A stretch of 64,000 bases of DNA from Pseudoxanthomonas japonensis (GTDB taxonomy: Bacteria; Pseudomonadota; Gammaproteobacteria; Xanthomonadales; Xanthomonadaceae), in the NCBI RefSeq assembly GCF_010093445.1, contig NZ_PDWW01000015.1:1-64000 (forward strand), in the 5' to 3' direction. Positions 19,109-28,134 of this stretch are shown one piece after another; the stretch's first letter is position 1, and the number at the start of each line of letters is the position of its first letter. The position numbers were made by a program, and so were the translations under genes. Under the pieces are notes generated by a model. That model was given only the letters and a program-made list of their open reading frames with translations. It did not search any database and was not told where the DNA came from.

Positions 19109-20125
19109 TTACTTCGCCTGGATCTGGTCGAACACGCCACCGTCGGCGAAGTGCGTCGCCTGCGCCTTCGCCCAGGAGCCGAAGACGCCGTTGATGGTCA
19201 CCAGCTCCAGCTTGGGAAAGCGCGCGATGTCTTTGGCTGCCGCGTATTGCGGATAACGCGGACGGTAGTAGTGCTTGGCAGCCAGGCGCTGGCCGGTCGG
19301 CGAATACAGGTACTTCAGGTAGGCCTGCGCCGCCTCGCGCGTGCCGTGCTTGTCGACGTTGCGGTCCACCAGCGCCACCGGCGGTTCGGCGAGGATCGAC
19401 AACGACGGCACGACGATGTCGAACTTGTCCGGGCCCAGCTCCTCGATCGACAGGAAGGCTTCGTTCTCCCACGCCAGCAGCACGTCGCCGATCCCGCGCT
19501 GGACGAAGGTGGTGGTCGCGCCGCGCGCACCGGTGTCCAGCACGGGCACGTTGCGGAACAGCCCACGCACGAAGTTGCGCGTCTTCGCCTCGTCACCCTT
19601 GAAGATCTTCAATCCGTAGGCCCATGCGGCCAGGTAGTTCCAGCGTGCGCCGCCGGAGGTTTTCGGATTCGGCGTGATCACCGAGATGCCGGGCTTCACC
19701 AGGTCGTGCCAGTCGCGGATCTTCTTCGGGTTGCCCTTGCGGACCAAGAAGACGATCGTCGACGTGTACGGCGCGCTGTTCTCCGGCAGGCGCGACTGCC
19801 AGTTGGCCGGGAACAGCTTGGCGCGCTGGGCGATGGAGTCGACGTCGTAGGCCAGCGCCAGCGTCACCACGTCGGCTTCCAGGCCGTCGATCACCGAGCG
19901 CGCCTGTTTGCCGGAACCGCCATGCGAGGTCTCTATACTGACCTTCTGCCCCTTGGTCTTCTGCCAGTCGGCAGCGAACGCGGCATTGAACTCGCGGTAG
20001 AACTCGCGCGTCGGGTCGTACGACACGTTGAGCAGGTTGATGTCCTTGGCGCCCGCGGCGGCGGCCAGCGTCAGGCTGAAGGCGAGCAGCGCGTTGCGCG
20101 CATGGCGGCGGATGGAAGTCTTCAT
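19109..20125 (-). CDS. sbp: Periplasmic sulfate-binding protein
   Basis: A 338-residue solute-binding protein with a signal peptide ([17 protein letters not shown]). Ligand-loop phrases of the Sbp/CysP family are present: [55 protein letters not shown] and the ENEAFL segment. It delivers sulfate to CysTWA. The start at 20125 has a GGAG ribosome site eight bases away. It begins 16 bases after the porin stop. Confidence 0.94.
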   Translation of the reverse strand: MKTSIRRHARNALLAFSLTLAAAAGAKDINLLNVSYDPTREFYREFNAAFAADWQKTKGQKVSIETSHGGSGKQARSVIDGLEADVVTLALAYDVDSIAQRAKLFPANWQSRLPENSAPYTSTIVFLVRKGNPKKIRDWHDLVKPGISVITPNPKTSGGARWNYLAAWAYGLKIFKGDEAKTRNFVRGLFRNVPVLDTGARGATTTFVQRGIGDVLLAWENEAFLSIEELGPDKFDIVVPSLSILAEPPVALVDRNVDKHGTREAAQAYLKYLYSPTGQRLAAKHYYRPRYPQYAAAKDIARFPKLELVTINGVFGSWAKAQATHFADGGVFDQIQAK

Positions 20126-20141
20126 GAAGGGGCTCCGGGAA

Positions 20142-21596
20142 TCAGAAGGCGATCTGCAGTCGCGAGAACACGGCCTTTTCGTTGTCGCGGTCCGCGCCTG
20201 CGGCGGCACCGCCCTCGAACTGCGTACCCAGGTAATTGACGACCAGCTTCAGGTTGCTGGTGAGGTACCAGTTGACACCGAGCGTCCAGGCCTTGGCGCG
20301 CCGGGCGGAGACCACGGGATCGGCAAACAGGGGGAAGGCACCATCGTCGATCTCCAGTTCGCCGTAACGGCCGACCAGTTCCCATGCACCCCAGCCACCC
20401 TTGCCGGGACTGAAGGGTTTCGACGGCTTGACCACGCCGCGGTAGCTCGCATCTTCGTCGGTCAACACATAGCTCGCGGTCGCCTGCCAGGCCGTGTTCT
20501 CGAGCTCGGCGGAGGTGGCGCCGACCTGCAGTTCCTGCTTCGATGCGATGTACTCCGCGAGCAGGCCGAACTGGTTGCGATAGAAGTAGCCCTGCGGCGA
20601 CCAGCGCGTGCGCTTGCCGTCGGCGGCCACCGCGCTGCGGTAGTTGAAGAACTGCACCTGGCCCGGCGTGCGGTAGCGCGGCAGGATATTGTTGCCCGTA
20701 CCGGCGGTGTCGCCGACGCTGCCGCCGATACCAAAGCCGAGACCGGACCAGAAACCCGCATCGTCCTTGAAAGGTTCGACGAACAGGCGGCCGGCGACTT
20801 CGAACTCGTCGTCCGGATTCGTCGTCACCGCATCGCGGCCGTCGACCGTGCCGTTGAACACGCCGATCGCGTAGCTGACCTTGCTGCCGGCCAACTCACC
20901 CTGCAACTGCACGCCGATGTCGCGGTTGGGCGCAAGTTCGCTGGGCAACGCGCGCTCGATGTCGGACAACGCGGACGACGACTGCAGGCGCTCCAGGCCG
21001 ACCGGCGAAGTGAACTTGCCCAGTCGCACCGTGGCCGCGGGCGAGAACTTCAGGTCGGCATAGGCATCGACGATGCTGGCGCTGTCGCCGGCGAACTCCG
21101 GCGTGAAGCGGAAGCCGATCCACTTGCCCAGCGTGCCCTCGATGGTCGGGCGCGCCGTGCGCAGCAGGAAGGTGTCGTAGGTGCCCGACGGCACGCCGCT
21201 GTTGAAGAAGCGTCCGTCGCCCTGGATCAGGCCACGGATCCTGATCTCGTAGTCGCCGTTCGCCGACTTCAGCGATGCGCCCTTGTCGTTCGCCGCGATG
21301 ACCGGCGCTTCCTTTGCCCTGGTCGCGGCTTCTTCCTGCTGCAGTTCGAGACGACGCTCCAGGATGCGCAGGCGCTGGTCCAGGTCGCCCAGCGTCGCCG
21401 GCGCGGAGTCGCCTTCGACCGCCACCGTCGCCGGCGCCTCGCCGACGCGGCGCTCCAGGGCTTCCAGCCGCTGCAGCAGCTCCTGCGCGGTTGGTTGGCG
21501 CTGTGCGGACACGGGGAGGGCGAGCGAACAGGCCAGCGCGCCGAGGATGGCGACACCACTGCCCTTGCGCTTGCGTGGTCCCGAGTGTGTCCGCAT
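20142..21596 (-). CDS. OprP/OprO-type anion-selective porin heading the sulfate operon
   Basis: A 484-residue outer-membrane barrel of the phosphate-selective porin family. After a signal peptide ([13 protein letters not shown]) comes a short coiled-coil ([32 protein letters not shown]) that resembles the periplasmic trimerising stalk of OprO/P, then the barrel starting with [16 protein letters not shown] and ending in aromatic Phe (LQIAF). Its position 16 bases upstream of sbp suggests that it admits sulfate rather than phosphate; that is inference from context. Divergent from kbl. Confidence 0.85.
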   Translation of the reverse strand: MRTHSGPRKRKGSGVAILGALACSLALPVSAQRQPTAQELLQRLEALERRVGEAPATVAVEGDSAPATLGDLDQRLRILERRLELQQEEAATRAKEAPVIAANDKGASLKSANGDYEIRIRGLIQGDGRFFNSGVPSGTYDTFLLRTARPTIEGTLGKWIGFRFTPEFAGDSASIVDAYADLKFSPAATVRLGKFTSPVGLERLQSSSALSDIERALPSELAPNRDIGVQLQGELAGSKVSYAIGVFNGTVDGRDAVTTNPDDEFEVAGRLFVEPFKDDAGFWSGLGFGIGGSVGDTAGTGNNILPRYRTPGQVQFFNYRSAVAADGKRTRWSPQGYFYRNQFGLLAEYIASKQELQVGATSAELENTAWQATASYVLTDEDASYRGVVKPSKPFSPGKGGWGAWELVGRYGELEIDDGAFPLFADPVVSARRAKAWTLGVNWYLTSNLKLVVNYLGTQFEGGAAAGADRDNEKAVFSRLQIAF

Positions 21597-21767
21597 GGCC
21601 GCTTTTCCCCATGTGAAGACCCGTGATGGGCCGGAGACGCGATGCTGCGGGCGCACATGCGGGCAGGGAAATGACGAAACGGGGGGCGCTTATGCCGTAC
21701 GCGCATGACGCGGAGGCGCCGCACGGCCGGCGGGTAGAATGGCGTCTTTCCCGCTTATGCCCCTGCC

Positions 21768-22967
21768 ATGGCCAACCCGCTGACTGCCCACTACGCCGCC
21801 ACCCTCGACGAGATTCGTGCCCAGGGCCTGTTCAAGTCCGAACGGATCATCACCAGCCCGCAGTCGGCGGAAATCACCCTGGCCGACGGCCGCACCGTGC
21901 TGAACTTCTGCGCCAACAACTACCTGGGCCTGGCGGACCATCCGGACGTCATCCAGGCGGCGAAGGACGCGCTGGATACCCACGGCTTCGGCATGGCCTC
22001 GGTGCGCTTCATCTGCGGCACCCAGGACCTGCACAAGCAGCTGGAACAGACGATTGCCGACTTCTTCGGCACCGAGGACACCATCCTCTACGCCGCCTGC
22101 TTCGACGCCAACGGCGGCCTGTTCGAGCCGCTGCTGGGCGAGGACGACGCCATCATCTCCGACGCACTGAACCACGCCTCGATCATCGACGGCGTGCGCC
22201 TGTGCAAGGCCAAGCGCTTCCGCTACGCCAACTGCGACATGGCCGACCTGGAAAAGCAGTTGCAGGCCGCGGATGCCGCCGGCTGCAAGACCAAGCTGAT
22301 CACCACCGACGGCGTGTTCTCGATGGACGGCTTCATCGCGCCACTGGACGAAATCACCGCGCTCGCGAAAAAGTACAACGCGCTGGTGCACATCGACGAA
22401 TGCCACGCCACCGGCTTCCTCGGCGCCACCGGCCGCGGCTCGGCCGAAGTGAAGGGCGTGCTGGACCGGATCGACATCATCACCGGCACGCTCGGCAAGG
22501 CGATGGGCGGTGCGCTGGGCGGCTTCACCACCGCACGCAGGGAAGTGATCGAACTGCTGCGCCAGCGTTCGCGTCCGTACCTGTTCTCCAACTCGCTGCC
22601 GCCGCACGTGGTGGCCGCCGGCATCAAGGCGTTCGAGATGCTCGACGCGGCCGGCGACCTGCGCGAGCAGCTGCAGGGAAACACCCGCTACTTCCGCGAG
22701 AAGATGACCGCCGCCGGTTTCGACATCAAGCCGGGCGTGCACCCCATCAGCCCGGTGATGCTGTACGACGCGCCGCTGGCGCAGCGCTTCGCCGAGCGCC
22801 TGCTCGAGGAAGGCATCTACGCGATCGGCTTCTTCTTTCCGGTGGTGCCCAAGGGGCAGGCGCGCATCCGCACGCAGATCAGCGCGGCGCATACGCGCGA
22901 GCACCTGGACCGCGCCATCGACGCCTTCATCCGCATCGGTCGCGAACTGGGCGTGCTGAAGGCCTGA
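21768..22967 (+). CDS. kbl: 2-amino-3-ketobutyrate CoA ligase (glycine C-acetyltransferase)
   Basis: A 399-residue PLP enzyme that cleaves 2-amino-3-ketobutyrate with CoA to glycine and acetyl-CoA, completing threonine breakdown after Tdh. The PLP lysine is K244 in [14 protein letters not shown], matching the E. coli enzyme; [23 protein letters not shown] and [10 protein letters not shown] are family motifs. A TAGAAT hexamer (21735-21740) may be its -10 box. The gene is separated from tdh by the TorF and sulfate genes. Confidence 0.96.
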   Translation: MANPLTAHYAATLDEIRAQGLFKSERIITSPQSAEITLADGRTVLNFCANNYLGLADHPDVIQAAKDALDTHGFGMASVRFICGTQDLHKQLEQTIADFFGTEDTILYAACFDANGGLFEPLLGEDDAIISDALNHASIIDGVRLCKAKRFRYANCDMADLEKQLQAADAAGCKTKLITTDGVFSMDGFIAPLDEITALAKKYNALVHIDECHATGFLGATGRGSAEVKGVLDRIDIITGTLGKAMGGALGGFTTARREVIELLRQRSRPYLFSNSLPPHVVAAGIKAFEMLDAAGDLREQLQGNTRYFREKMTAAGFDIKPGVHPISPVMLYDAPLAQRFAERLLEEGIYAIGFFFPVVPKGQARIRTQISAAHTREHLDRAIDAFIRIGRELGVLKA

Positions 22968-22991
22968 GCGAGGCCGTGGCGGGCGCGCCCG

Positions 22992-23282
22992 TCAGCGGGC
23001 GCGCTTGGCAGTACTCGCCGTCTTGGGCGCGACCGGCGCGCCCTTGGCCACGCGGATACCGCGAGCCTTCATCCAGGCATCGAATTCCTCGGCCGTCATG
23101 CTGCGGCCGTTCTGCTGCATGTCGAAACGGTGTCCGTGCGGCCCGACTTTCACGGTAACGATCTCTTCGGGAGCGGTCTTCTTCGTTGTAGCCGATGGCG
23201 ATGTCGAAGCACAGCCTGTCGACAGGCCGAAGACGAGCAGTACGGCGCAGCACAGCGGCAGGCGCGGGATCGAACGGTACAT
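22992..23282 (-). CDS. Small lipoprotein with FDMxQNG/FDAWMK motif
   Basis: A 96-residue predicted lipoprotein (signal peptide ending in the lipobox LSTGC). The mature part has a Lys/Thr linker and then GHRFDMQQNG and MTAEEFDAWMKARG, ending in a basic Ala-rich tail. The same two blocks occur near the C terminus of the 24186-24695 product, two genes away. Function unknown. Convergent with kbl, with the stop codon embedded in a short GC palindrome. Confidence 0.7.
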   Translation of the reverse strand: MYRSIPRLPLCCAVLLVFGLSTGCASTSPSATTKKTAPEEIVTVKVGPHGHRFDMQQNGRSMTAEEFDAWMKARGIRVAKGAPVAPKTASTAKRAR

Positions 23283-23355
23283 GTGATTTCCCCAAGGTCA
23301 GCGCGGACGAGTGTAGGCAGCTGTTCCGCAGCGAACCCGGACCGCCGTCGCGCAA

Positions 23356-24141
23356 TCAGCGGCCGGTCGTCGGCGCGAGCGCCTCGCGCTCGTGCGGTTC
23401 GAGCATCCGCCATGCGCGCTTGCCCAAGTCTCCCAGCGCAAGCGGGCCTACGGCGACGCGCACGAGCCGCAGAACGCCGACATCGAACGCCGCCAGCAGG
23501 CGGCGGATCTGCCGGTTGCGTCCCTCTTCCAGCACGATTTCCAGCCACGCGTGGCGCTCGCCGCGCCTGAGCACCTGCACGGAGCGGGCGGACAGGTGCT
23601 CGCCGTCGACGCCAGCACCGGCCGTCAATCCCTGTAGCAGGGCGTTATCCGGGAGCGCGTCGATCTGCACGTGATAGGTCTTGTCCGGACCTTGCGCGGG
23701 ATCGGTGATGCGGGCCGCCCATTCCGGATCGTTGGTGAAGAGCAACAGGCCCTCGCTGGCCTTGTCGAGCCTGCCGACCGGCGCAACCCACGGCAGGCCC
23801 GCGCCGTCCAGGCAGCGGTAGACCGTATCGCGTCCCTGTTCGTCGCGTGCCGTGGTCACCAGGCCACGCGGCTTGTTGAGCATGAGGTAGGTGCGCTCAG
23901 GCGCGGCACTCGCCAGACCATCCACCTTGATCACGGCACGGCCGGCAACCACCGGAAACTCGGGATCGCGCACGATGCGGCCATCGACGGACACCCGGCC
24001 TTCGACGATCCAGCGCGCGGCCTCGCTGCGCGAACACGTACCCTGCTTGGAGAGGACGCGCGCAAGCCCGTGACGGATTCCCTGCGCGACAGGCGCACGC
24101 GGTCGCGCGGCATCGCGGGCAGTCGGTTTGCGCGTCTTCAT
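23356..24141 (-). CDS. RluB/RsuA-family rRNA pseudouridine synthase
   Basis: A 261-residue protein with an N-terminal S4 RNA-binding domain (LARVLSKQGTCSRSEAARWIVEGRVSVDG) and the RsuA/RluB/RluE catalytic domain; the catalytic Asp is in GRLDKASEGLLLFTND and the C-terminal EGRNRQIRRL motif is present. It isomerises uridine in rRNA, but which site cannot be decided from the sequence. The basic N-terminal tail (MKTRKPTARDAARPRAP) is unremarkable. The longer upstream open frame overlaps another gene, so the start at 24141 is used, though its ribosome site is weak. Confidence 0.88.
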   Translation of the reverse strand: MKTRKPTARDAARPRAPVAQGIRHGLARVLSKQGTCSRSEAARWIVEGRVSVDGRIVRDPEFPVVAGRAVIKVDGLASAAPERTYLMLNKPRGLVTTARDEQGRDTVYRCLDGAGLPWVAPVGRLDKASEGLLLFTNDPEWAARITDPAQGPDKTYHVQIDALPDNALLQGLTAGAGVDGEHLSARSVQVLRRGERHAWLEIVLEEGRNRQIRRLLAAFDVGVLRLVRVAVGPLALGDLGKRAWRMLEPHEREALAPTTGR

Positions 24142-24149
24142 GGAGAGCG

Positions 24150-24179
24150 GAAAGGAAAACGGCCGGAAAACCGGCCGTT
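24150..24179 (-). terminator. Terminator after the 24186-24695 gene
   Basis: The stem AACGGCCGG-TTTT-CCGGCCGTT, read on the minus strand, is followed by TTTCCTTT at 24150-24157. It lies between the FDMxQNG-motif protein and the pseudouridine synthase, so they are probably separate transcripts. Confidence 0.75.
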
Positions 24180-24185
24180 CGCGGA

Positions 24186-24695
24186 TCAGTTCTTCTTCGC
24201 GGGCTCGGCGGGTTCCGGCGCTGGCGCCGCTGCCGGCGCACCAGGAGCCTTCACCACCCGCACGCCACGGGATTTCATCCACGCATCGAATTCGTCCGCG
24301 GTCATGCGCTTGCCGTTCTGGCTCATGTCGAACCGCCACGGCGTATTGTCGTGCGCGGTCTTCGGCTGATAGGCCGCCGGACTGGCGGAGGCTGTCGCAG
24401 CGGCCGGCGCGGTGGGCAACGCCTTGGCGACATTGCGGCAGCCTTCGATGCGCAGGCGCATCAGCACGCGCTCCACCGATTGCGACTCGTCGAAGGCATG
24501 CGACGCCAGCACGCCGGATGGCGCACCCAGCTGCGTGGCGGCAGCAGTGAACTCGGGTGCGACCGGCGCGATCACCGTGGCGGGCGTCTTCAGCGGCGGT
24601 GGCACCAGGCTGCCGCTGCAGTCCGGCGCGGCATGGGCGGCGGGAATCGCAACGATGCCCAGCAGGCTGGCAAGAACATGACGGCGCATCGACAC
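24186..24695 (-). CDS. Exported protein with FDMxQNG/FDAWMK motif
   Basis: A 169-residue exported protein (signal peptide ending PAAHA). The middle region (residues 30-95) has a Cys-containing helix RLRIEGCRNVAKAL, then an Ala/Pro linker, the blocks WRFDMSQNG and MTADEFDAWMKSRG, and an Ala/Pro/Glu/Lys-rich tail. Only the two blocks are shared with the 22992-23282 lipoprotein. I do not recognise a function. Confidence 0.7.
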   Translation of the reverse strand: MSMRRHVLASLLGIVAIPAAHAAPDCSGSLVPPPLKTPATVIAPVAPEFTAAATQLGAPSGVLASHAFDESQSVERVLMRLRIEGCRNVAKALPTAPAAATASASPAAYQPKTAHDNTPWRFDMSQNGKRMTADEFDAWMKSRGVRVVKAPGAPAAAPAPEPAEPAKKN

Positions 24696-24833
24696 AACTC
24701 CTGGAGGGTTCTTTCTGGACGTGCCGGGAGTGTAGGCAGCGTCTCAAGGCATGGCAAGAAATCGACCGCCCTGCGCTGCATCGATGCACGAAGACGGAAG
24801 CGCCGTCACGCAAATCCGGCGTGCGACGGCCGG

Positions 24834-24865
24834 AAAAAACGAAGCCCGGCGCGAGGCCGGGCTTC
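24834..24865 (-). terminator. Intrinsic terminator of ompA
   Basis: A perfect stem GAAGCCCGGC / GCCGGGCTTC with a five-base loop (24841-24865) is followed on the minus strand by a TTTTTT run (24834-24839), 25 bases after the ompA stop. Classic Rho-independent terminator. Confidence 0.9.
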
Positions 24866-24889
24866 GGGTGTTGCAGGAAGAGCGTCCGG

Positions 24890-25990
24890 TCAGTTCTGGA
24901 CGTTCAGTTCCGTACGACGGTTGCGCTCGCTCTTGCAGCCCGGCAGGGTCTGCGCGGTCGGCTCCAGCGGACGGCTCTCGCCGTAACCGATCGGGCCCAC
25001 CAGACGCGAGGCGCTGACGCCGTTGTTGGTCAGGTAGTCGTACACGGTCTGCGCACGACGCTGCGACAGCGACTGGTTGTAGGCGTCCGCACCGCACAGG
25101 TCGGTGTGACCGGCCACTTCGACGCGCAGGTCGGGGTAGCGCTTCAGGATCTCGGCGGCTTCGCCTAGGATCGCGATCGCGTCGGGACGCAGGGTCGACT
25201 TGTCGAAGTCGAAGTTCACGCCCTTCAGGTCGATCGAGACCTGCACCGGGCAGCCGTCCGGACCGATGGTCTGGCCAGCCTGCGAACCGGGGCACTTGTC
25301 GTCGCAGTTGTTGACGCCGTCGCCGTCGTCATCCAGGTCCGCGCAGCTCGGCGCAGCCGGGGGGGCCGGCGGAGCAGCGGCTTCGGCCTTCGGGCCCAGC
25401 GGGATCACGACGCCAATCGACGCGAGGACGTCGCCGAAGTAGCTTTCTTCCTGCTGGTGAATGCCACCCTCGGCGGTGTAGCTCTGATCGTCGAAATCAG
25501 CGCGGTACGCAACTTCAGCACGCACGGCCACGCGCTTGTCGAACGTGGTCTGCAGGCCGACGCCCAGCTTGGCCGCAAGGTTGTTATCGCGGCGCTGTGC
25601 CGGCGAGTTCGGGCTGTTGATCACATACTCTTCTTCAGAACGCTGCAGGCCCAGACCGGCAACAACGTACGGATTCCAGCCACGGCCTTCCTGGATGAAA
25701 TGACGACGCAGATCGAGCGAAATGCCGTACTGGCTCCAGTTCAGATCCTTGTTGAAGTCGAAATTCGGGTTCTGGTAGTTGAGTTCACCGTCGAGCGACC
25801 AGCTCGGGCTGATGAACTTGCCCAGGCCCAAGGTCAGGAACTGGGTATCTTCGGTACGACGGTCGGTGTCCTGCAAGTTCCAACCCGCGGAACCGGTCAG
25901 GTACCAACGGTCATCAAACTCCTGGGCCGTCGCATGGTTGGCGAGGCTCAGGCCGCCCAGCAGCGCGGCGCAGAGAATCTTCTTGTTCAT
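24890..25990 (-). CDS. ompA: OmpA-family outer-membrane protein
   Basis: A 366-residue protein with a signal peptide (SLANHATAQ), an eight-strand N-terminal barrel (FDDRWYLTGSAGW to ASIGVVIPL), a proline-rich linker, a thrombospondin-3-like acidic calcium loop (DLDDDGDGVNNCDDKCPG) and a C-terminal OmpA domain that binds peptidoglycan (FDFDKSTLRPDA, VAGHTDLCGADAYNQSLSQRR). It tethers the outer membrane to the wall. It has its own promoter region and terminator, as expected of an abundant porin, and a strong GGAGC ribosome site. Confidence 0.94.
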   Translation of the reverse strand: MNKKILCAALLGGLSLANHATAQEFDDRWYLTGSAGWNLQDTDRRTEDTQFLTLGLGKFISPSWSLDGELNYQNPNFDFNKDLNWSQYGISLDLRRHFIQEGRGWNPYVVAGLGLQRSEEEYVINSPNSPAQRRDNNLAAKLGVGLQTTFDKRVAVRAEVAYRADFDDQSYTAEGGIHQQEESYFGDVLASIGVVIPLGPKAEAAAPPAPPAAPSCADLDDDGDGVNNCDDKCPGSQAGQTIGPDGCPVQVSIDLKGVNFDFDKSTLRPDAIAILGEAAEILKRYPDLRVEVAGHTDLCGADAYNQSLSQRRAQTVYDYLTNNGVSASRLVGPIGYGESRPLEPTAQTLPGCKSERNRRTELNVQN

Positions 25991-26310
25991 TTGCAGCTCC
26001 TTTCCTTGTAAAAGTTCAGTAGTAGAGAAACCGAAGGGCTTTGCTTGCGGCGCTTCTAGTTGTTATTCGAGGCGACAGGCTGCCGTCGCCTTGCTGAACA
26101 GATTATGCGGGGGTATGTGAAGACTGTGTTAACGGTACCATAACAAGTTGGCCAAGGTTAACACTCTGTAAGAGAACTCGCGCAGATCCACCCTGCACCG
26201 AGCGCCATGCCGCCGGGGAATCCGGCGCGGCGCGGCAAGTTCGGCCCCGGCAACACACCGGTCCACGTACGGCCCTTGGTAAGTCTTCCGCGGGAGCCGA
26301 TGCTCGCATC
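25991..26310. other. ompA / dioxygenase divergent intergenic region
   Basis: A 320-base gap between divergent ompA and the DODA-type dioxygenase. It is unusually AT-rich at 26090-26170 (TTAACGGTACCATAACAAG and neighbours), compatible with a promoter for ompA; a CATAAT at 26098-26103 on the minus strand is the best -10 candidate, with no well-spaced consensus -35. No open frame here looks like a gene, and I see no repeat element. Confidence 0.5.
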
Positions 26311-27117
26311 ATGAACCTGTCCGCGCCTGCCGTACATCGTCTTCCCAGTCTTTTCCTGTCGCATGGCTCTCCCATGCTGGCGATCGAGGACTCGCCCACC
26401 GGCCGCTTCCTCGACCGGTTGGGCGGCCTTCTGCACCGGCCCCGCGCCATCCTGGTGGCCTCCGCGCATTTCGTCCATGCGCGCCCGACGCTCACTGCCA
26501 CGCCCATGCCGGAGACGATCCACGACTTCGGCGGGTTCCCGGAACCGCTTTACCGGATCCGGTATCCGACGGCCGGTGCACCCGCACTCGCGCACGATAT
26601 CGCGGAGCGCCTGACGACCGCCGGGTTCGACGCGCACGAAGACGGCCACCATGGGCTGGATCACGGCGTCTGGGTACCGTTGAGGCGGATGTATCCGGCA
26701 TCGGACATCCCGGTGGTGGCGCTGTCGGTAAACCCCTCCCAAAGCGCCGAGTGGCACTACCGGCTGGGCCGGGCGCTGGCGCCGCTGCGGGACGAAGGCG
26801 TGCTGGTGGTCGGTTCCGGTGGCTTCTCGCACAACCTGCGCGCACTGCACTGGCAGCATGCGCAGGCAGCGGCGTACCCGTGGGTCACCGCGTTCACCGA
26901 TCCGTTGCGTGCTGCGCTGCTGGAAGGCGACGTGGCCACCGCGCTCGACTGGACCTCGCTGCCGCATGCGGCGCAGAACCATCCCACCACCGAGCACCTC
27001 TATCCGCTCTACGTGGCGCTCGGCGCCGGCGGCGAAGGCGCCAGGGGACGCCTGCTCCATCGCGACGTGGAAATGGGTGGGCTGGCGCTGGACGCCTTCG
27101 CGTTCGACACGGCCTGA
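26311..27117 (+). CDS. DODA-type extradiol ring-cleavage dioxygenase
   Basis: A 268-residue member of the LigB-like class III extradiol dioxygenases related to E. coli YgiD and plant 4,5-DOPA dioxygenase. The metal-binding histidines are visible in LFLSHGSPM, GLDHGVWVPL and the C-terminal HPTTEHLYPLYVALGA; GSGGFSHNL is the other conserved block. It may cleave catechol-type substrates; the natural substrate in bacteria is unclear. Divergent from ompA and convergent with the LysR gene. Confidence 0.87.
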   Translation: MNLSAPAVHRLPSLFLSHGSPMLAIEDSPTGRFLDRLGGLLHRPRAILVASAHFVHARPTLTATPMPETIHDFGGFPEPLYRIRYPTAGAPALAHDIAERLTTAGFDAHEDGHHGLDHGVWVPLRRMYPASDIPVVALSVNPSQSAEWHYRLGRALAPLRDEGVLVVGSGGFSHNLRALHWQHAQAAAYPWVTAFTDPLRAALLEGDVATALDWTSLPHAAQNHPTTEHLYPLYVALGAGGEGARGRLLHRDVEMGGLALDAFAFDTA

Positions 27118-28038
27118 CTACACCGCCAATCCGCGCTCCCACGGCGGATCGTCGCCGAACTGGCCGGCAAGGAAATCCACGAACGCGCGCACCCGCGGCG
27201 GCACCAGCCGTCGCTGCGGCATGACCGCGCTGATCGCGGTCGTGGCCAACGGGAAGTCGGGCAGCACCACGGCCAGACGTCCCGCCCGCAGATCGTCGGC
27301 GACGTGCCACAACGAATGCACGACGATGCCCTCGCCCGCGAGCGACGCATCGCGCAGCACTTCGCCGAAGTTGCTCTCGAAGCGACCGCGCACGCGTAAC
27401 GCGACCTCGCCGCCCTCCGGCGTTCCCAGCCGCCAGACGTCCTGGCGACCGCCGCTGCCGAACAGCAGCAGGCAATCGTGGTCGGCAAGCTGTGCGGGCG
27501 TCTGCGGGACGCCGCGCCGGCGCAGGTAGTCCGGCGACGCGCACAGCACGCGACGGTTAGGGGCGATGCGCCGGGCCACCAGGCGTGAATCGTCCAGCGC
27601 CCCGATGCGGATGGCGAGGTCGAAGCCCTCGCTGACCAGATCCACCACGTTGTCGCTGAGATGGACGCTCAGTCGGACCTTGGGATGGCGCGCGAGGAAG
27701 GCAGGCAGCAGCGGCGAGACGTACTGGCGCCCGAACGAGGCCGACATCGTCACCCGCAGCGTACCGGCGACCTCGCTGGCGGCCTCGCGCAGGCCACTGC
27801 CCAGCGATTCCAGTTCCTCGACCAGCACCCGTCCCTGCTGCGCCAGGGCCAGACCCTCCGGCGTGGGGTGCAGGCGGCGGGTGGTCCGGTGCAGCAGGCG
27901 CACGCCCAGCTCCTTTTCCAGCCGCTTCAGGCGCTGGCTGGCCACGGCCACCGACAGGTCCAGGCTGTGGGCGGCGGCGGTGATCGATCCCAGGTCGAGC
28001 ACGCGCATGAACAGGGTGAGGTCGCCGATGCGGTCCAT
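27118..28038 (-). CDS. LysR-family transcriptional regulator
   Basis: A 306-residue LysR regulator: N-terminal helix-turn-helix (GSITAAAHSLDLSVAVASQRLKRLE) followed by the periplasmic-binding-like ligand domain from about residue 90. It belongs to the subgroup with RTTRRLHPTPEG after the HTH. The start at 28038 is set by the typical MDRIGDLTLFMRV opening. It is divergent from an MFS exporter gene across 96 bases that include an inverted repeat, the usual arrangement in which the regulator controls its neighbour and itself. Confidence 0.9.
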   Translation of the reverse strand: MDRIGDLTLFMRVLDLGSITAAAHSLDLSVAVASQRLKRLEKELGVRLLHRTTRRLHPTPEGLALAQQGRVLVEELESLGSGLREAASEVAGTLRVTMSASFGRQYVSPLLPAFLARHPKVRLSVHLSDNVVDLVSEGFDLAIRIGALDDSRLVARRIAPNRRVLCASPDYLRRRGVPQTPAQLADHDCLLLFGSGGRQDVWRLGTPEGGEVALRVRGRFESNFGEVLRDASLAGEGIVVHSLWHVADDLRAGRLAVVLPDFPLATTAISAVMPQRRLVPPRVRAFVDFLAGQFGDDPPWERGLAV

Positions 28039-28057
28039 TTTCAATTTTCCATTGAAA
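28039..28057. promoter_or_regulatory. Candidate LysR operator (TTTCAAT-N5-ATTGAAA)
   Basis: A perfect inverted repeat of seven bases per arm with a five-base spacer lies immediately before the LysR start codon, inside the divergent LysR/MFS promoter region. It contains the T-N11-A core expected of LysR boxes. Confidence 0.5.
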
Positions 28058-28134
28058 GTGATTCGCCATTTTCTCCGTTTTTCGCCAGCGAAGGAAGCGG
28101 CACGCTGCACGCCTCCCCTGACCCCCTCTACCCC

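Noticed and set aside
23356-24813. A long 485-codon pseudouridine synthase frame
   Set aside because: The N-terminal 224 codons overlap the 24186-24695 gene and a terminator; the S4 domain supports a start near 24141.
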